This document shows, in pieces, positions 14,882 to 22,456 of a stretch of DNA of 38,686 nt. Each line of letters begins with the position of its first letter. The stretch's first letter is position 1. The notes beneath the pieces are model-generated. The model saw only the letters and a program-made list of their open reading frames with translations. It ran no database searches and was not told where the DNA came from. This DNA comes from SZUA-217 sp034658975 (GTDB taxonomy: Bacteria > Actinomycetota > Acidimicrobiia > Spongiisociales > ZC4RG35), in assembly GCA_034658975.1 (NCBI GenBank), contig JAYEGJ010000036.1, positions 1 to 38,686 of the forward strand, in the 5' to 3' direction. The position numbers were made by a program, and so were the translations under genes.

Positions 14882-15197
14882 CGCATCACCTCACTCGGTT
14901 CCTCAGCTCTACAGTCTTGCAGGCAATCCGTATCGGCTGCTTAGGCACCAATGTGCGGGTGGCCAGGAGCACGTGATGGCTGGCGGTTATGTCCTAGCCC
15001 GACACGAGGAGCTTCGCGGACGTCACCTTGGGGACGACTTGGCTTCGGTCTTCGAAGATCTGCTCAGCGGCTCGCTCTGGGACCGAAGGGGGTGTCGCCT
15101 CTCGCTGGACTTCTCTTTTATCGCCGGTTTGGTTTGACCTAATCTGCCGCAGGCGCGACCATGTGGGCTGTCTCCCCCCTTTTTGTGAGGTTTTTGC
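14882..15197. other. 316-bp intergenic region upstream of the bS22 gene
   Basis: I see no gene here. It holds the second 19-bp direct repeat (15125-15143), a C-run followed by a T-run (about 15174-15184) and the Shine-Dalgarno of the bS22 gene (GAGG at 15187-15190). The divergent promoters of the cyclase gene and bS22 must lie here, but I could not pick clear -35/-10 pairs. Confidence 0.6.
15125..15143. repeat. 19-bp direct repeat, copy 2
   Basis: Identical to 12981-12999. The sequence before it (ATCGC) differs from the thrB coding sequence, so the identity is limited to about 19 bp. The two copies bracket the cyclase gene and its promoter region, 2.14 kb apart. Confidence 0.85.
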
Positions 15198-15290
15198 ATG
15201 GGTTCGCTCGTTAAGAAGCGTCGAAAGAAGATGTCAAAGCACAAGTATCGGAAGCGCATCAAGGCGAACCGACACAAGCGCAAGAAGTGA
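15198..15290 (+). CDS. Small ribosomal protein bS22 / AURKAIP1-COX24-type peptide
   Basis: A 30-codon gene encodes a very basic peptide starting MGSLVKKRRKKMSKHKYRK and ending NRHKRKK. It closely resembles the bS22 protein of mycobacterial small subunits (MGSVIKKRRKRMSKKKHRK...) and the wider AURKAIP1/COX24 domain family. GAGG lies seven bases before the ATG at 15198, and a strong terminator follows 19 bp after the stop, so it is a complete monocistronic unit. Genes this short are often missed by gene finders. It probably binds 16S rRNA near the decoding region, as in mycobacteria. Confidence 0.88.
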   Translation: MGSLVKKRRKKMSKHKYRKRIKANRHKRKK

Positions 15291-15309
15291 CATCTTCTGC
15301 TTAGTTTGA

Positions 15310-15337
15310 GAAGCCGGACCCTTTTGGGCCCGGCTTC
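15310..15337 (+). terminator. Intrinsic terminator after the bS22 gene
   Basis: GAAGCCGGACCC (15310-15321) pairs with GGGCCCGGCTTC (15326-15337) with one A-C mismatch and a TTTT loop, followed by TTGCTTTCT. It is well placed for bS22 and may also act on the minus strand. Confidence 0.85.
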
Positions 15338-15350
15338 TTGCTTTCTCGAC

Positions 15351-15388
15351 GGCGCAGGTTCGGGATACCGAACGCACAGCATTAGGAA
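15351..15388. repeat. Dispersed palindrome-ACAGCATTAG repeat, copy A
   Basis: GGCGCAG is followed by the hairpin GTTCGG-GATA-CCGAAC (15358-15373) and then ACAGCATTAG (15376-15385) and GAA. It matches copy B at 24663 over most of 38 bp, with the same spacing, and copy C near 35449 in part. It lies just past the stop of the minus-strand CopD-like gene. Confidence 0.75.
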
Positions 15389-15393
15389 CAGGT

Positions 15394-15768
15394 CTAGACC
15401 TGGAGGGCGAGCCAGACGATGACCAGGGCGAGGACCAGGATGATGCCCTGCATGGCGCCGCGGAACTTTGGGGAATGATGGCGAGCGGCGACCGTGTGCC
15501 AGGCCGCAAGCATCACCGACAGCATTACCAGCCCGAGCTTGAGGATGAGGGTCCGCGTCCAGACCCGGTCCAAGACCAGGAGTGTCCCCGTTGCGACCTG
15601 GATGCCGAGAGCGGTCCACGAGATTACTCCAAACCGCTTGGCTACCGCCTGGATGACCGTGCGGTCGTCGGTTGCATCGCGGAGTGCGGGAACCAGCAGG
15701 GAAAGCGTGATCATTCCACCCACGTAGACCGTGGCGCCGACGACATGCAGATACAGGACGACTCTCAC
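15394..15768 (-). CDS. CopD-like four-helix membrane protein
   Basis: The 124-residue protein has four predicted membrane helices and begins MRVVLYLHVVGATVYVGGM. The early His in a helix followed by GGM and a later WHTVAARHH segment resemble CopD/YetJ-like integral membrane proteins, but I cannot name the family securely. It starts with GTG at 15768, 15 bp after the PAC2 gene, so the two are cotranscribed downstream of the copper operon. A copper or heme role is only suggested by the neighbours and the His residues. Confidence 0.75.
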   Translation of the reverse strand: MRVVLYLHVVGATVYVGGMITLSLLVPALRDATDDRTVIQAVAKRFGVISWTALGIQVATGTLLVLDRVWTRTLILKLGLVMLSVMLAAWHTVAARHHSPKFRGAMQGIILVLALVIVWLALQV

Positions 15769-15783
15769 GGGCTCAGTTTTGGC

Positions 15784-16614
15784 CTATGACTGGTCTTTCA
15801 GGAAATCCTCGATCTCCGTGACGAGCCGGTCGTTCCGCTCTACCTCCTCATCGGCATCTTCCTCGAGGCGCTCGACGTAGCGAAGAAGCTCGTCGTTGCC
15901 CTCGAGCGCTTCGTCGACCGTGGAGAGGAAAGTCCTGGTGGCCAGGCTCAGGTTGCCGATGTCGAGGGAGATGCCCGTCAACTCCGCAGCCTTGATCGCC
16001 AGGGCCTCGGCTGCCGGCGGATACTCCTGATTGGAGAGGTAATGGGGAACAGCCGCCCACACCGAGATCACATCGATCCCTGCATTCCCGAAGGCGTGGT
16101 TGAGGACACCGACGATTCCAGTCGGACCCTCGTATCCTGAAGGAAGAAGGCCGTGCATCGAGAGGCTGTCCGGCCTCGTGGATGACCCGACGAGGGGCAC
16201 CGGAAGCGTGTGTGCAACCTGGCCGATGAACGCGCCCATGGTCACCGCCCGTTCGATGCCGAGCCCGGTCAGAACCTCAACGACCTCCTTGGTGAAGATC
16301 TTCCAGCGGTAGTGGGGCTCTTCGCCGAGAACGACGACGAGGTCGCGCTCGTGCCCTCGCACCGCGTGAATCTCGTTTCGCGGCCAATTGATCGAGCGGA
16401 CTCCCTCACCGTCGGCCTCGATGATCGGGCGCCGGACCTGGAAGTCGAAATGGTCGTCAGGATCGATGACAGCGATGAGCTGGCTGTCCATGTGCTCCAG
16501 GAAGGACGCAAGAGCCATGCTGGCCGACTCCCCGGCATCTCCCCAGCCCTCGAAGGCGACCAGCGCCACCGGGTCTCGGAGAATCGGACGATCGATCCAC
16601 TCGAGTGACGTCAT
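15784..16614 (-). CDS. PAC2 family protein
   Basis: This 276-residue cytoplasmic protein belongs to the PAC2 (proteasome assembly chaperone 2-like) family, common in actinobacteria and archaea. Family signs are VALVAFEGWGDAGESASMAL (about residues 17-36), FQVRRP, TMGAFIGQVAHTLPVPL, and GPTGIVGVLNHAFGNAGIDVISVWAAVPHYLS near 165-196. The C-terminus is acidic and probably a coiled coil (residues 235-275). Its role in bacteria is not established. It starts 34 bp after the copA stop on the same strand, so read-through from the copper operon is possible. Confidence 0.88.
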   Translation of the reverse strand: MTSLEWIDRPILRDPVALVAFEGWGDAGESASMALASFLEHMDSQLIAVIDPDDHFDFQVRRPIIEADGEGVRSINWPRNEIHAVRGHERDLVVVLGEEPHYRWKIFTKEVVEVLTGLGIERAVTMGAFIGQVAHTLPVPLVGSSTRPDSLSMHGLLPSGYEGPTGIVGVLNHAFGNAGIDVISVWAAVPHYLSNQEYPPAAEALAIKAAELTGISLDIGNLSLATRTFLSTVDEALEGNDELLRYVERLEEDADEEVERNDRLVTEIEDFLKDQS

Positions 16615-16648
16615 GACTCCAACCTACACCCGTGGCCGGTGTTGGGCA

Positions 16649-18841
16649 TTACCGGTCGTAGAAGGGTTTGAACCTACGGAGCCGCAACGCATTGAGCACC
16701 ACCGAAACCGAGGAGAACGCCATCGCTCCTGCCGCGATCATCGGGTTGAGAAAACCGAGGGCAGCCAGCGGAATCGCCGCCGTGTTGTAACCGAATGCCC
16801 AGAAGAGGTTCTGCTTGATGTTTCGGAAGGTGGCGTTGGCCAGGTCGATCGCGGTCGGCACCAGCCGGGGTTCTCCGTTGAGAATGACGACATCGCCCGC
16901 CTCGACGGCGACATCGGTTCCCGATCCGACGGCCATTCCGAGGTCGGCCTGGGTGAGAGCCGGGGCATCGTTGATGCCATCCCCCACGAAGGCGACCTGC
17001 CTCTGCTGATCCTGATAAAAGCGGACCACGTCCGCCTTCTCTCCGGGCAGGACCTCGGCTCGAACGGCGGTAACTCCGACCTCGCCGGCGATCTGGTCGG
17101 CGGTTCTCGAGTTGTCTCCAGTCACCATGACCGTCTTCACCGATGCCGAATGCAGGGCCTTGATAGCCTCTGCCGACTCGGGGCGAACGGTGTCGGCAAC
17201 AGCGATGACGCCGTGGGTAATCGAGTCCCATCCAGCAACAAAGGCAGTCTTGCCTTGGTTCTCGAGTTCCTTCAAGGCCTCGAGCCATTTGTTGTCAATG
17301 CTCATGCCGCGGTCGGCGGCGAGCTTGGCCTTGCCCACGACGATCTCTCTGTCGTCGATGGTTCCGACTACGCCGAGTCCGGCGAAGCTCTCGAGGTTCT
17401 CCGGGACTCCAAGAGCGATGTCCCGCTCGTCGGCGCCCAATGCCACGGCTCGGCCGATCGGGTGTCCCGAGGCCGCTTCGACCGATGCAACGAGCCTGAG
17501 GAAACCGTTCTCGTCCTCGTCGGTGATCAGGTCGGTGAGCGTCATAACACCGGTGGTGAGGGTGCCGGTCTTGTCGAGAAGCACGGTGTCGATGTTCCCG
17601 GCCTGCTCGAATACTTCCGCCCTCTTGAACAGGATTCCTAACTCTGCCCCGCGCCCGCTGCCCACCATGATGGCCGTCGGGGTGGCCAGGCCCAAAGCGC
17701 AGGGACAGGCGATTATCAGGACAGCCACGCCGGCCTGGAAGGAGGACGCGATGTCATTGCCCAGGAAGGTCCAGATCGCCACGGTGCCTATCGCGAGGAG
17801 AATCACCGTGGGAACGAAGACCGACGAGACTCGGTCGGCGAGCCGCTGAGTCGGTGCCTTCGACCCCTGAGCATCCTCGACCATCCGGATGATCCCGGCG
17901 AGGGCAGTCTCGGCCCCGACAGCGCCAGCTCGCACGGTGATGCGGCCGTCCTGGTTGACGGTGGCGCCGTAGACAGCGTCCCCTGGGGTCCGATCAACGG
18001 GTAGCGACTCTCCGGTCAGCATCGACTCGTCTACCGACGAGGCTCCATCCTCGATGGTTCCGTCCGTCGGGATCTTCTCCCCGGGGAGGACGAGCATCAG
18101 ATCGCCAGGAAGGACGTCTTCGATGGGGATCGTATTCTCTTCACCGTTGACAATCACCCGCGCTTCTTTTGCGCCGAGTTCCATCAGTCGGTGGACCGCC
18201 TCGGATGCGCGTCCCTTGGCTCGGGCCTCAAAGGCACGCCCGAGCGTGATCAGGGTGATGATCATCCCTGCGGTCTCGAAGAACACTGGCTCGCCGGAGG
18301 TCAACGCCCACATCGAGTAGATGTAGGCGGACAACGAGCCCAGTGAGATGAGGGTGTCCATGTTGGCGCCGAAGCTCCGGGCCTGTTGAAAGGCTACGTA
18401 ATGGAATTGCCAGCCGAGCCAGGTGACGACGGGCGTGACGAGGGCCCACTGGATGATGTGATTCCAGGTCTCGTCCGGACCGAGCATTGCCAGCAGCATC
18501 GCCGGGAGGGTCAGGGCCAGGGCCGCCCAGAACCGCTTCCACTGGATCTCTTCGTCGCCGTGGTAGTGCTCCACCATGTCGCGTGGCTGGTCTTCGGGGT
18601 CCCGTTTCTGAAGCTCATACCCGATCCGCTCCACGGCTGCGGCCAGCGCCTCCGGGTCGGCTCCCGGGTCTATCCGGACTTGAGCGGATGCGCCTGCGAG
18701 ATTGACCACGGCAGCTTCGACTCCGTCTTGCTTGGCTAGGACGCGTTCGATCCTGACCGCGCACGTCGCACAGGTCATCCCGTCGACGTCGAACCGAATC
18801 GTCTCCGACCCGGTAGCTTTGGTGTCTGTGGAATTAGCCAA
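16649..18841 (-). CDS. copA: Copper-translocating P1B-type ATPase
   Basis: This pump exports Cu(I) from the cytoplasm using ATP. From TTG 18841 it is 730 residues. An N-terminal heavy-metal domain carries GMTCATC (Cys24, Cys27), followed by eight membrane helices. LTGESLPV is the actuator motif and CPC at 379-381 the transport site. The phosphorylated Asp423 lies in DKTGTLT, followed by SGHPIG, VMVTGDN and GDGINDAPAL. The late GYN and MAFSS segments fit the Cu(I) (P1B-1) group. The TTG start overlaps the copZ stop by eight bases and has AGGGA upstream. Longer in-frame extensions would run through copZ and are rejected. Confidence 0.93.
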   Translation of the reverse strand: MANSTDTKATGSETIRFDVDGMTCATCAVRIERVLAKQDGVEAAVVNLAGASAQVRIDPGADPEALAAAVERIGYELQKRDPEDQPRDMVEHYHGDEEIQWKRFWAALALTLPAMLLAMLGPDETWNHIIQWALVTPVVTWLGWQFHYVAFQQARSFGANMDTLISLGSLSAYIYSMWALTSGEPVFFETAGMIITLITLGRAFEARAKGRASEAVHRLMELGAKEARVIVNGEENTIPIEDVLPGDLMLVLPGEKIPTDGTIEDGASSVDESMLTGESLPVDRTPGDAVYGATVNQDGRITVRAGAVGAETALAGIIRMVEDAQGSKAPTQRLADRVSSVFVPTVILLAIGTVAIWTFLGNDIASSFQAGVAVLIIACPCALGLATPTAIMVGSGRGAELGILFKRAEVFEQAGNIDTVLLDKTGTLTTGVMTLTDLITDEDENGFLRLVASVEAASGHPIGRAVALGADERDIALGVPENLESFAGLGVVGTIDDREIVVGKAKLAADRGMSIDNKWLEALKELENQGKTAFVAGWDSITHGVIAVADTVRPESAEAIKALHSASVKTVMVTGDNSRTADQIAGEVGVTAVRAEVLPGEKADVVRFYQDQQRQVAFVGDGINDAPALTQADLGMAVGSGTDVAVEAGDVVILNGEPRLVPTAIDLANATFRNIKQNLFWAFGYNTAAIPLAALGFLNPMIAAGAMAFSSVSVVLNALRLRRFKPFYDR

Positions 18842-19043
18842 AGACGGCGTATCCCTGGCCCTCGATGGTCTCTTTGATCGCGTCGAGAGCAACCGTGTTG
18901 TTATCGAATGAGACATCCAGGGTTGTGTCGGCGATGGACACATCGACGTTTTTCACGCCGGCCATGGCTCCGACGGCCCCTTCGAGGCTGGATTTGCAGT
19001 GGCCGCAGTGAACTTCGGGAACCTGCAATTGAATCTGGGTCAT
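18834..19043 (-). CDS. copZ: Copper chaperone CopZ (HMA domain)
   Basis: A 69-residue heavy-metal-associated domain protein has the ferredoxin-like fold pattern and a metal-binding HCGHC motif near residues 12-16. It ends with the usual EGQGYAVFG. It probably delivers Cu(I) to the CopA N-terminal domain. AGGAG lies eight bases upstream of the ATG. It is the second gene of merR-copZ-copA and overlaps copA by eight bases, so the three proteins are made together. Confidence 0.92.
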   Translation of the reverse strand: MTQIQLQVPEVHCGHCKSSLEGAVGAMAGVKNVDVSIADTTLDVSFDNNTVALDAIKETIEGQGYAVFG

Positions 19044-19053
19044 TGTCTTTCTC

Positions 19054-19452
19054 CTACTTGGGTTTGATTGTTTGACATCTATTGGGGTCGGTGCATTCGC
19101 TTGGGTCCAGGGTCCTGGCGTCCTTGATCAGCCTGACGAGCCGGGACCGTGTCCGGCCCAGTTCGATGAGTTGACGGTCGACGTCGGCGAGATGTGTCTC
19201 GAGAAGCCCGATCGTGTGACCGCATGTCGACTCTCCGGAGTCGCGCAGGTCCAATATCCATTGGATGTCGGTGAGGTTCAGGCCGGCGGCCTGGGCGTCC
19301 TTGACGAACGCCAATCGATCTACCGCATCTGCTTCATAGGAGCGGTATCCGTTCGACTGCCGCTCCGGGGAGGGAAGGACCCCAATGCTCTCGTAGTAGC
19401 GGATGGTCTTGGTTGTCAGACCGCTCTCAGCGGCCAGGCGTCCGATGCGCAT
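19054..19452 (-). CDS. MerR family metal-responsive regulator (CueR-like)
   Basis: This 132-residue regulator has an N-terminal winged helix (MRIGRLAAESGLTTKTIRYYESIGVLPSPER, with NGYRSY in the wing), the long dimerisation helix and a short metal-binding tail with two Cys (ECTDPNRC). Next to copZ and copA, copper sensing is expected. However, Cys77 (STCGH) sits where divalent-metal sensors such as ZntR have Cys and CueR has Ser, so the metal is not certain. An operator with MerR geometry lies at 19474-19493. It activates or represses by bending a promoter with an over-long spacer. Confidence 0.9.
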   Translation of the reverse strand: MRIGRLAAESGLTTKTIRYYESIGVLPSPERQSNGYRSYEADAVDRLAFVKDAQAAGLNLTDIQWILDLRDSGESTCGHTIGLLETHLADVDRQLIELGRTRSRLVRLIKDARTLDPSECTDPNRCQTIKPK

Positions 19453-19473
19453 TAGGGCACTGTAGCGGACAAT

Positions 19474-19493
19474 CCTTCCAGTTGGCTAGAAGG
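19474..19493 (-). promoter_or_regulatory. MerR-type operator of the copper operon
   Basis: The 20-bp imperfect palindrome CCTTCCAGTTGGCTAGAAGG (plus-strand sequence) has the CCTTCnAG-N4-CTnGAAGG symmetry of CueR/MerR sites and ends 21 bp upstream of the regulator's ATG. A TACAGT -10 candidate at 19459-19464 would put the transcript start at or near the ATG, so the mRNA may be leaderless. Confidence 0.7.
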
Positions 19494-19567
19494 TTGGAGA
19501 TGGCTGCGCGGCGATCGGCTAACTTGCCGCGACGGAGGCATCGAGCCTCCACAAAAGGGATGTAGAC

Positions 19568-19703
19568 ATGGATACGGTCTTGTGGATAATCGGAGCCCCT
19601 CATATTGCTGGGCGGGATCGGCGCACTGTTTCGCAAACAGTGGATATGGGGCATTGTTCTCATCGGCATCGGGGGAATCGTGGGCGGCTTCGGCTTCATC
19701 TAG
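19568..19703 (+). pseudogene. Small hydrophobic membrane-protein gene with apparent frameshift
   Basis: AAAGGGA at 19554-19560 precedes an ATG at 19568 that opens as MDTVLWIIGAP. In the next frame, from 19602, the sequence continues ILLGGIGALFRKQWIWGIV and GIGGIVGGFGFI to TAG at 19701-19703. Joined by skipping one base near the CCCCT at 19596-19600, they give a protein of about 44 residues with two hydrophobic segments. It resembles the tiny GPGG-type membrane proteins of actinobacteria. Either this is a recent frameshift, a sequencing error, or translation starts at TTG 19605. It is divergent from the copper operon. Confidence 0.5.
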
Positions 19704-19724
19704 TGGCTGTGCCCTTGTGAGGCA

Positions 19725-20027
19725 GTGGCGACCTTCTTCTCGACGCTGTTCGTACTAACCGGCATCCTGTTGATCGGGGCGGCCCCACTCTTCATCGTGG
19801 CTTGGCGAACGGGCCAGCCAAAGGTTGCCCGAAAGTACGCCATTGCGGCCGGAGTCATCGGAGCGATCTTCGGGCTACTTGCGCTCGGCTCCCAGCTCTT
19901 GGTCGATCAGTGCGTTGCTGCCGGCAATACGCAGTGCCTCGATTCGGGGTTCAAGGGGTTCATGCTGCTCGTGGGAGCCGGATATGTGATCACGGCCTGG
20001 ATCAGGTCCGCCGACCTGCGTGACTAA
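19725..20027 (+). CDS. Three-helix membrane protein
   Basis: A 100-residue protein has three predicted membrane helices (about residues 4-27, 38-60 and 77-95). A loop between the second and third contains two Cys (DQCVAAGNTQCLD) that could form a disulfide outside the cell. No family is recognised. It starts with GTG at 19725, 21 bp after the broken small membrane gene, and is followed by a terminator. The two may form one operon. Function is unknown. Confidence 0.72.
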   Translation: MATFFSTLFVLTGILLIGAAPLFIVAWRTGQPKVARKYAIAAGVIGAIFGLLALGSQLLVDQCVAAGNTQCLDSGFKGFMLLVGAGYVITAWIRSADLRD

Positions 20028-20036
20028 TTGTGAAGA

Positions 20037-20062
20037 AAGCCCCTGCCTTGCGGCCGGGGCTT
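20037..20062 (+). terminator. Intrinsic terminator
   Basis: AAGCCCC (20037-20043) pairs with GGGGCTT (20056-20062), with a small inner CC/GG pairing, followed by CCTTCTTGT. It lies 9 bp after the stop of the three-helix protein gene. Confidence 0.75.
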
Positions 20063-20124
20063 CCTTCTTGTCTGGATGGGGACGGGGAGGGGGAGAGGAC
20101 CTGTTCCCAGCCAGAATTGTCTAC

Positions 20125-20322
20125 TCAGGCGTCCTGTTCGTCCATGATCTTGCCGCGGACTCGGGGGAACCGAACCGGGGCGTGAGCGTGGCAGTACTCA
20201 GCCTTGTTGTATTGCGAGAGTTTGGTCGTGCAGCCTGACTTGGCACACACACGATCGTTCGTGTAGCGCTTCGATGGGCGGGTGACGCCTTTGATGGCGG
20301 CGCCTCTAACTGTGTCTGTCAT
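20125..20322 (-). CDS. Small Cys/His protein, conserved in appearance
   Basis: The 65-residue basic protein contains PSKRYTNDRVCAKSGC, LSQYNKAEYCHAHAP and RFPRVRGK. The Cys, Cys, Cys, His spacing suggests a small zinc-binding fold. I have the impression of similar short proteins in other actinobacteria but cannot name a family. CCAGGAGGG (20328-20336) is an excellent Shine-Dalgarno, and a good promoter lies at 20398-20426, so it is a real single-gene unit. Nucleic-acid binding is possible and unproven. Confidence 0.82.
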   Translation of the reverse strand: MTDTVRGAAIKGVTRPSKRYTNDRVCAKSGCTTKLSQYNKAEYCHAHAPVRFPRVRGKIMDEQDA

Positions 20323-20397
20323 TTGGGCCCTCCTGGTCCATGGGCCGGTTAGTTGTTAAAACGTCGATCGGTCTCAGGTGATTCCTGATCGGTAAGG

Positions 20398-20426
20398 ATT
20401 ATCCCAATCCTTGACTGTGCACTCAA
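20398..20426 (-). promoter_or_regulatory. Promoter of the small Cys/His protein gene
   Basis: On the minus strand TTGAGT (20421-20426) and GATAAT (20398-20403) are separated by exactly 17 bp. This is the clearest housekeeping-type promoter on that strand and gives a leader of about 70 nt to the ATG at 20322. Confidence 0.65.
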
Positions 20427-20500
20427 ATTGTGCGAGCCGATCTGTTAAGCGAGGCTAAATCCGCCTCTCGATTCCCTGGCTATATGACGCCCGGGAACCC

Positions 20501-22456
20501 TCAATTGGTTCCCGTGAGACCCAGCTTGCGAAGGAAGGCTTCGTTGTTGGGCTCACGACCGAGGAAGTTCCTCAGCATCTGGTCCCCGTCGACGGTCCCG
20601 CCTTTGGCGAGCACTTCACGCCGGTAGGTCATGCCTACATCGGGGTTGGTGACGCCCTCGTCTTCAAACTTGGAGAACATGTCGTCTCCGAAAACCTCGG
20701 ACCACATGTAGCCGTAATAGCTGGCGTCGTAGCCTCCCATCAGATGTCCGAAGGAGGCGAGGGCGAATGTTCCCTCATGTTGCGGCAATAACGAAATCGA
20801 GGAGCCCTCTTCGTAGATGGCGTCGAGGTCGCGATCGGGCCCGCGGTGGATCTCCTGGTCCCACCATCCGTACTGCATCTGGCGGAGTTGGAAGATTCCC
20901 TTGTTGAGTCTGCGTGCCGCGACGAGTTGGTCGACCAGCTCGTCCGGGATCGTCTCTCCGGTCTCGTAGTGCCGGGCAAAACGCTTGAGAACGTCGGCTC
21001 GCCAGATCCAGTGCTGCATGATCTGGCTTGGCGCTTCGACGAAGTCGCGCTCGGTATTGGTCCCGGCAAAACGCCCGACTTCGGTGCGGCCGAGGTTCTG
21101 ATGGAGCACATGGCCGAACTCATGCCAGAAGGTCTCCACCTCTCCGTGCTGGAGTAGCGAAGGGGTCTCTTCGGTCGGTTTGGTGAAGTTGGCGACCATG
21201 GCGCACATCGGGTTCTGGTAGCTCCCGTCCTCGAGTACCCGACTCAAGGTCAGAGGGAACTCGGCGGCGTGGCCGAACTTGCCCTCTCTGGGAAAGAGGT
21301 CGAGGTAGAAGCGGGCGATCTCCTCGCCGGTCTCGGCTTCGTCGATTGCATAGAGCTGCACATCTTCGTGCCAGGTGTCGCCTTCGATTTCGCGGAACGT
21401 GATTCCGAACATCTCAGATGTGAGCTCGAGCATGCCTTCGAGGACTTGGGGTAGCGGGAAATACTTGGCGACTTCGAAGTTGTCGACTCCGAAGTCGGCC
21501 TTCCGCTGCTGGGTGTCGTAGAACCCCCAGTCCCAAAGCTGAACCTGGTTGTCTCCGGTATCGGCCTCGAGGAGTTCGCCGATGATGGAGATCTCACGGC
21601 CCGCCATCTCTGTGAGGGGGTCGATCAGATCTGCGTAGAAGTCCTCCACGCGATCCGGAGTCTTCGCCATCCGCTCTTCGAGTCGGTAATGAGCCCAGGT
21701 CGGCTCGCCGAAGGCGTCTGCGATTTCCTGTCGGAGCTGCAGGGCTTCCTCGAGGATCTTGCGATTGTCCTCGACGGCGACGGTGTTGAACTTGAAACGA
21801 AGCGCCTCGCGCAGGTCGCGTCGGGTGGCGTTTTCGGAGAACGGGATCAGATGCGGGTAGGCGATGGTCACCTTGTACTTCCCGGTTTCCTCGTCGGTCT
21901 CGAGCGCGTCGATGAAGCTATCGGGAAGCCCGTCGAGCTCGGACCGTGTGCAGAGAATCCAGTCGTCCCACTCGTCGATGTTCTGCTGGAAGCGAACCTG
22001 GAGCTCGATTCCGCGCTGGACCTTCTCCTTGACCGCATTGCGGGTTTCGGCGTCGAGAGCGTGGCCGGCGCGGCGCAGGTCGCGGAGAACGAAATCGAGA
22101 AGGCGAGCCTTCTCTCCGGCGAGTCCCTTGGCTTCTTCGGTGTCGGCATACTCTTGGACGGCGGCGTTCAGATCGTCTCGGAAGTAGATCTCCGATCCCC
22201 ATTTGTTGGCGACCTCGTCGGCTGTTTTCGCCGCCGTGCGCACTTCTTTATCCGTGTGGACATAGCCCATGAAGAAGTAATCAGCGTTGGCGTGGGCCAG
22301 GATGTCGCCGATCCGGTCGAGTGGTCTCAGGGTGTTGTCGAATGTTCGTGACTCGTTGGGAGCGACCAGCTCGTCAAGAACCGCTTCTGCGTCGGCGAGG
22401 GCCCTCTCGAGGCCTTTTTCGATTTGGACAGGGGTGAGCGATGCGTAATAGGACAT
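20501..22456 (-). CDS. M3 family oligopeptidase
   Basis: This is a cytoplasmic zinc peptidase of 651 residues. The metal site is FWHEFGHVLHQNL, with His445, Glu446 and His449. The third ligand Glu is expected in the following FVEAPSQIMQHWIW segment, which is the M3 signature. Helical N-terminal regions match thimet oligopeptidase/oligopeptidase A proteins (family length about 600-700). It probably degrades short peptides. The start ATG at 22456 gives MSYYASLTP. It is separated from the amidohydrolase gene by 81 bp on the same strand. Whether it is closer to PrlC or PepF types I cannot decide. Confidence 0.92.
   Translation of the reverse strand: MSYYASLTPVQIEKGLERALADAEAVLDELVAPNESRTFDNTLRPLDRIGDILAHANADYFFMGYVHTDKEVRTAAKTADEVANKWGSEIYFRDDLNAAVQEYADTEEAKGLAGEKARLLDFVLRDLRRAGHALDAETRNAVKEKVQRGIELQVRFQQNIDEWDDWILCTRSELDGLPDSFIDALETDEETGKYKVTIAYPHLIPFSENATRRDLREALRFKFNTVAVEDNRKILEEALQLRQEIADAFGEPTWAHYRLEERMAKTPDRVEDFYADLIDPLTEMAGREISIIGELLEADTGDNQVQLWDWGFYDTQQRKADFGVDNFEVAKYFPLPQVLEGMLELTSEMFGITFREIEGDTWHEDVQLYAIDEAETGEEIARFYLDLFPREGKFGHAAEFPLTLSRVLEDGSYQNPMCAMVANFTKPTEETPSLLQHGEVETFWHEFGHVLHQNLGRTEVGRFAGTNTERDFVEAPSQIMQHWIWRADVLKRFARHYETGETIPDELVDQLVAARRLNKGIFQLRQMQYGWWDQEIHRGPDRDLDAIYEEGSSISLLPQHEGTFALASFGHLMGGYDASYYGYMWSEVFGDDMFSKFEDEGVTNPDVGMTYRREVLAKGGTVDGDQMLRNFLGREPNNEAFLRKLGLTGTN

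Noticed and set aside
15351..15388. tRNA T-arm remnant (GGTTCGGGATACCGAAC)
   Set aside because: It resembles a T-arm superficially, but copies B and C keep the palindrome without the TTCRA-type loop, so it is a repeat element and not a tRNA fragment.
16388..17641. Long open frame of about 417 codons on the plus strand
   Set aside because: It runs antisense to the PAC2 and copA genes, has no recognisable domain or Shine-Dalgarno, and reflects GC-rich codon bias of the real genes.
18842..18943. N-terminal extension of CopA to an upstream ATG
   Set aside because: The extension overlaps copZ almost entirely and reads as non-homologous sequence; the TTG at 18841 has AGGGA upstream and gives the family N-terminus.
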